From Coriobacteriaceae bacterium (GTDB taxonomy: Bacteria > Actinomycetota > Coriobacteriia > Coriobacteriales > Atopobiaceae), in assembly GCA_004557505.1 (NCBI GenBank), contig SFGZ01000001.1:310001-374000 (forward strand): DNA of 64,000 nucleotides. Direction: 5' to 3'. Shown piece after piece: positions 63,664 to 64,000 of the stretch. Made by a program: the position numbers and the translations under genes. The number at the start of each line of letters is the position of its first letter. Within the stretch, counting starts at the first letter, position 1. Below the pieces are notes generated by a model. The model did not search any database. It saw only the letters and a program-made list of their open reading frames with translations, and was not told the origin of the DNA.

Positions 63664-63846
63664 ATGGGCGAGGAGAACGTCGCGTCCAGGGACGCAATTG
63701 CGCAGAAGAGGTTGGCGGCCGAGAAAGTCAACCCCTCCGACCAGCCCTTCATTCGCGCCGAGAACGAGGATGACGACGGCTACGACCCATACTCGGACCG
63801 CCGTCCTCGCCCCGAGCCGCTGTTCGAGCGTGACCCCTGGGGATAG
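63664..63846 (+). CDS. Small acidic hypothetical protein
   Basis: 60 residues, ATG at 63664, 5 bases after the PASTA gene stop. The sequence is charged, with no membrane segment: an N-terminal helix-like 'ASRDAIAQKRLAAEKVNP' and a C-terminal 'DDDGYDPYSDRRPRPEPLFERDPWG'. I do not recognise the family. Tight linkage suggests co-expression with the PASTA protein. Confidence 0.6.
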   Translation: MGEENVASRDAIAQKRLAAEKVNPSDQPFIRAENEDDDGYDPYSDRRPRPEPLFERDPWG

Positions 63847-63876
63847 CCGGGCATCGCTCGCATGGGGGCGTGCCCG

Positions 63877-64000
63877 CTAGCCCGTTGCGCCCCAGTTGTC
63901 CTGCATGTACCGCCACACGAAGAACACGATCACGCAGAGCACCGCAATCACGGCGACGAGCGCGACCGCCGAGCGGATGCGCATCTTTCGCTCGCGCGAG
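63877..64000 (-). CDS. C-terminal end of a membrane protein (5' end outside window)
   Basis: The minus-strand frame is open from base 63999 to the stop at 63877-63879. Its last 40 residues are a basic start 'SRERKMRIRS', one hydrophobic helix 'AVALVAVIAVLCVIVFFVW' and the tail 'RYMQDNWGATG'. It is convergent with the small acidic ORF. Probably a single-span or last-span membrane protein; identity unknown. Confidence 0.55.
   Translation of the reverse strand, partial: SRERKMRIRSAVALVAVIAVLCVIVFFVWRYMQDNWGATG

Overview
The window is high-GC DNA from what is most likely a host-associated actinobacterium of class Coriobacteriia (Olsenella/Atopobiaceae or Collinsella-like). Three things point there: the dnaK-grpE-dnaJ-hspR operon with a MerR-type HspR, which is an actinobacterial arrangement; an NRAMP-related magnesium transporter of the kind characterised from Eggerthella; and a set of very large sortase-anchored glycosidases typical of gut Actinobacteria. 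The genus is an inference; no rRNA or marker gene is present.

Bases 1-20400 are mostly housekeeping: a PRC-barrel-like protein, mtnA, a two-gene magnesium operon (divergent MgtE-like protein plus NRAMP-related carrier), lemA, tRNA-Ser(UGA), tadA, an RlmI-type rRNA methyltransferase, a CUT1-type sugar or phosphodiester ABC transporter followed by a phosphodiesterase, a DEAD-box helicase, a metA-type homoserine O-acetyltransferase behind a Met-rich leader ORF, a YfcE phosphodiesterase, a decayed insertion-like element and a membrane-bound XRE regulator.

Bases 20670-25230 hold the chaperone operon dnaK-grpE-dnaJ-hspR. clpB lies separately at 59081-61780. The upstream regions of dnaK and clpB share a position-conserved three-part motif that I propose as the local HspR (or other heat-shock) control element.

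Bases 25338-56116 are the most striking part. One LPXTG surface protein of unknown function is transcribed divergently from five consecutive wall-anchored giant enzymes of about 1650-2070 residues: GH2 beta-galactosidase, GH20+GH29 hexosaminidase/fucosidase fusion, GH95 alpha-1,2-fucosidase, GH20 lacto-N-biosidase-like enzyme and GH84 beta-N-acetylglucosaminidase. Together they can be expected to strip fucose, galactose, GlcNAc and lacto-N-biose from mucin O-glycans, blood-group/Lewis antigens or milk oligosaccharides at the cell surface. No dedicated sugar transporter, sortase or intracellular fucose/LNB pathway is in the window. GC-rich hairpins follow every enzyme gene, and three cre-like (LacI/CcpA-type) sites occur at the GH2 and lacto-N-biosidase promoter regions.

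Bases 56300-64000 carry an SPFH protein, a ribbon-helix-helix protein and a CPBP protease in one operon behind a palindromic promoter, then clpB, an orphan PASTA membrane protein, a small acidic ORF, and the 3' end of a membrane-protein gene on the minus strand.
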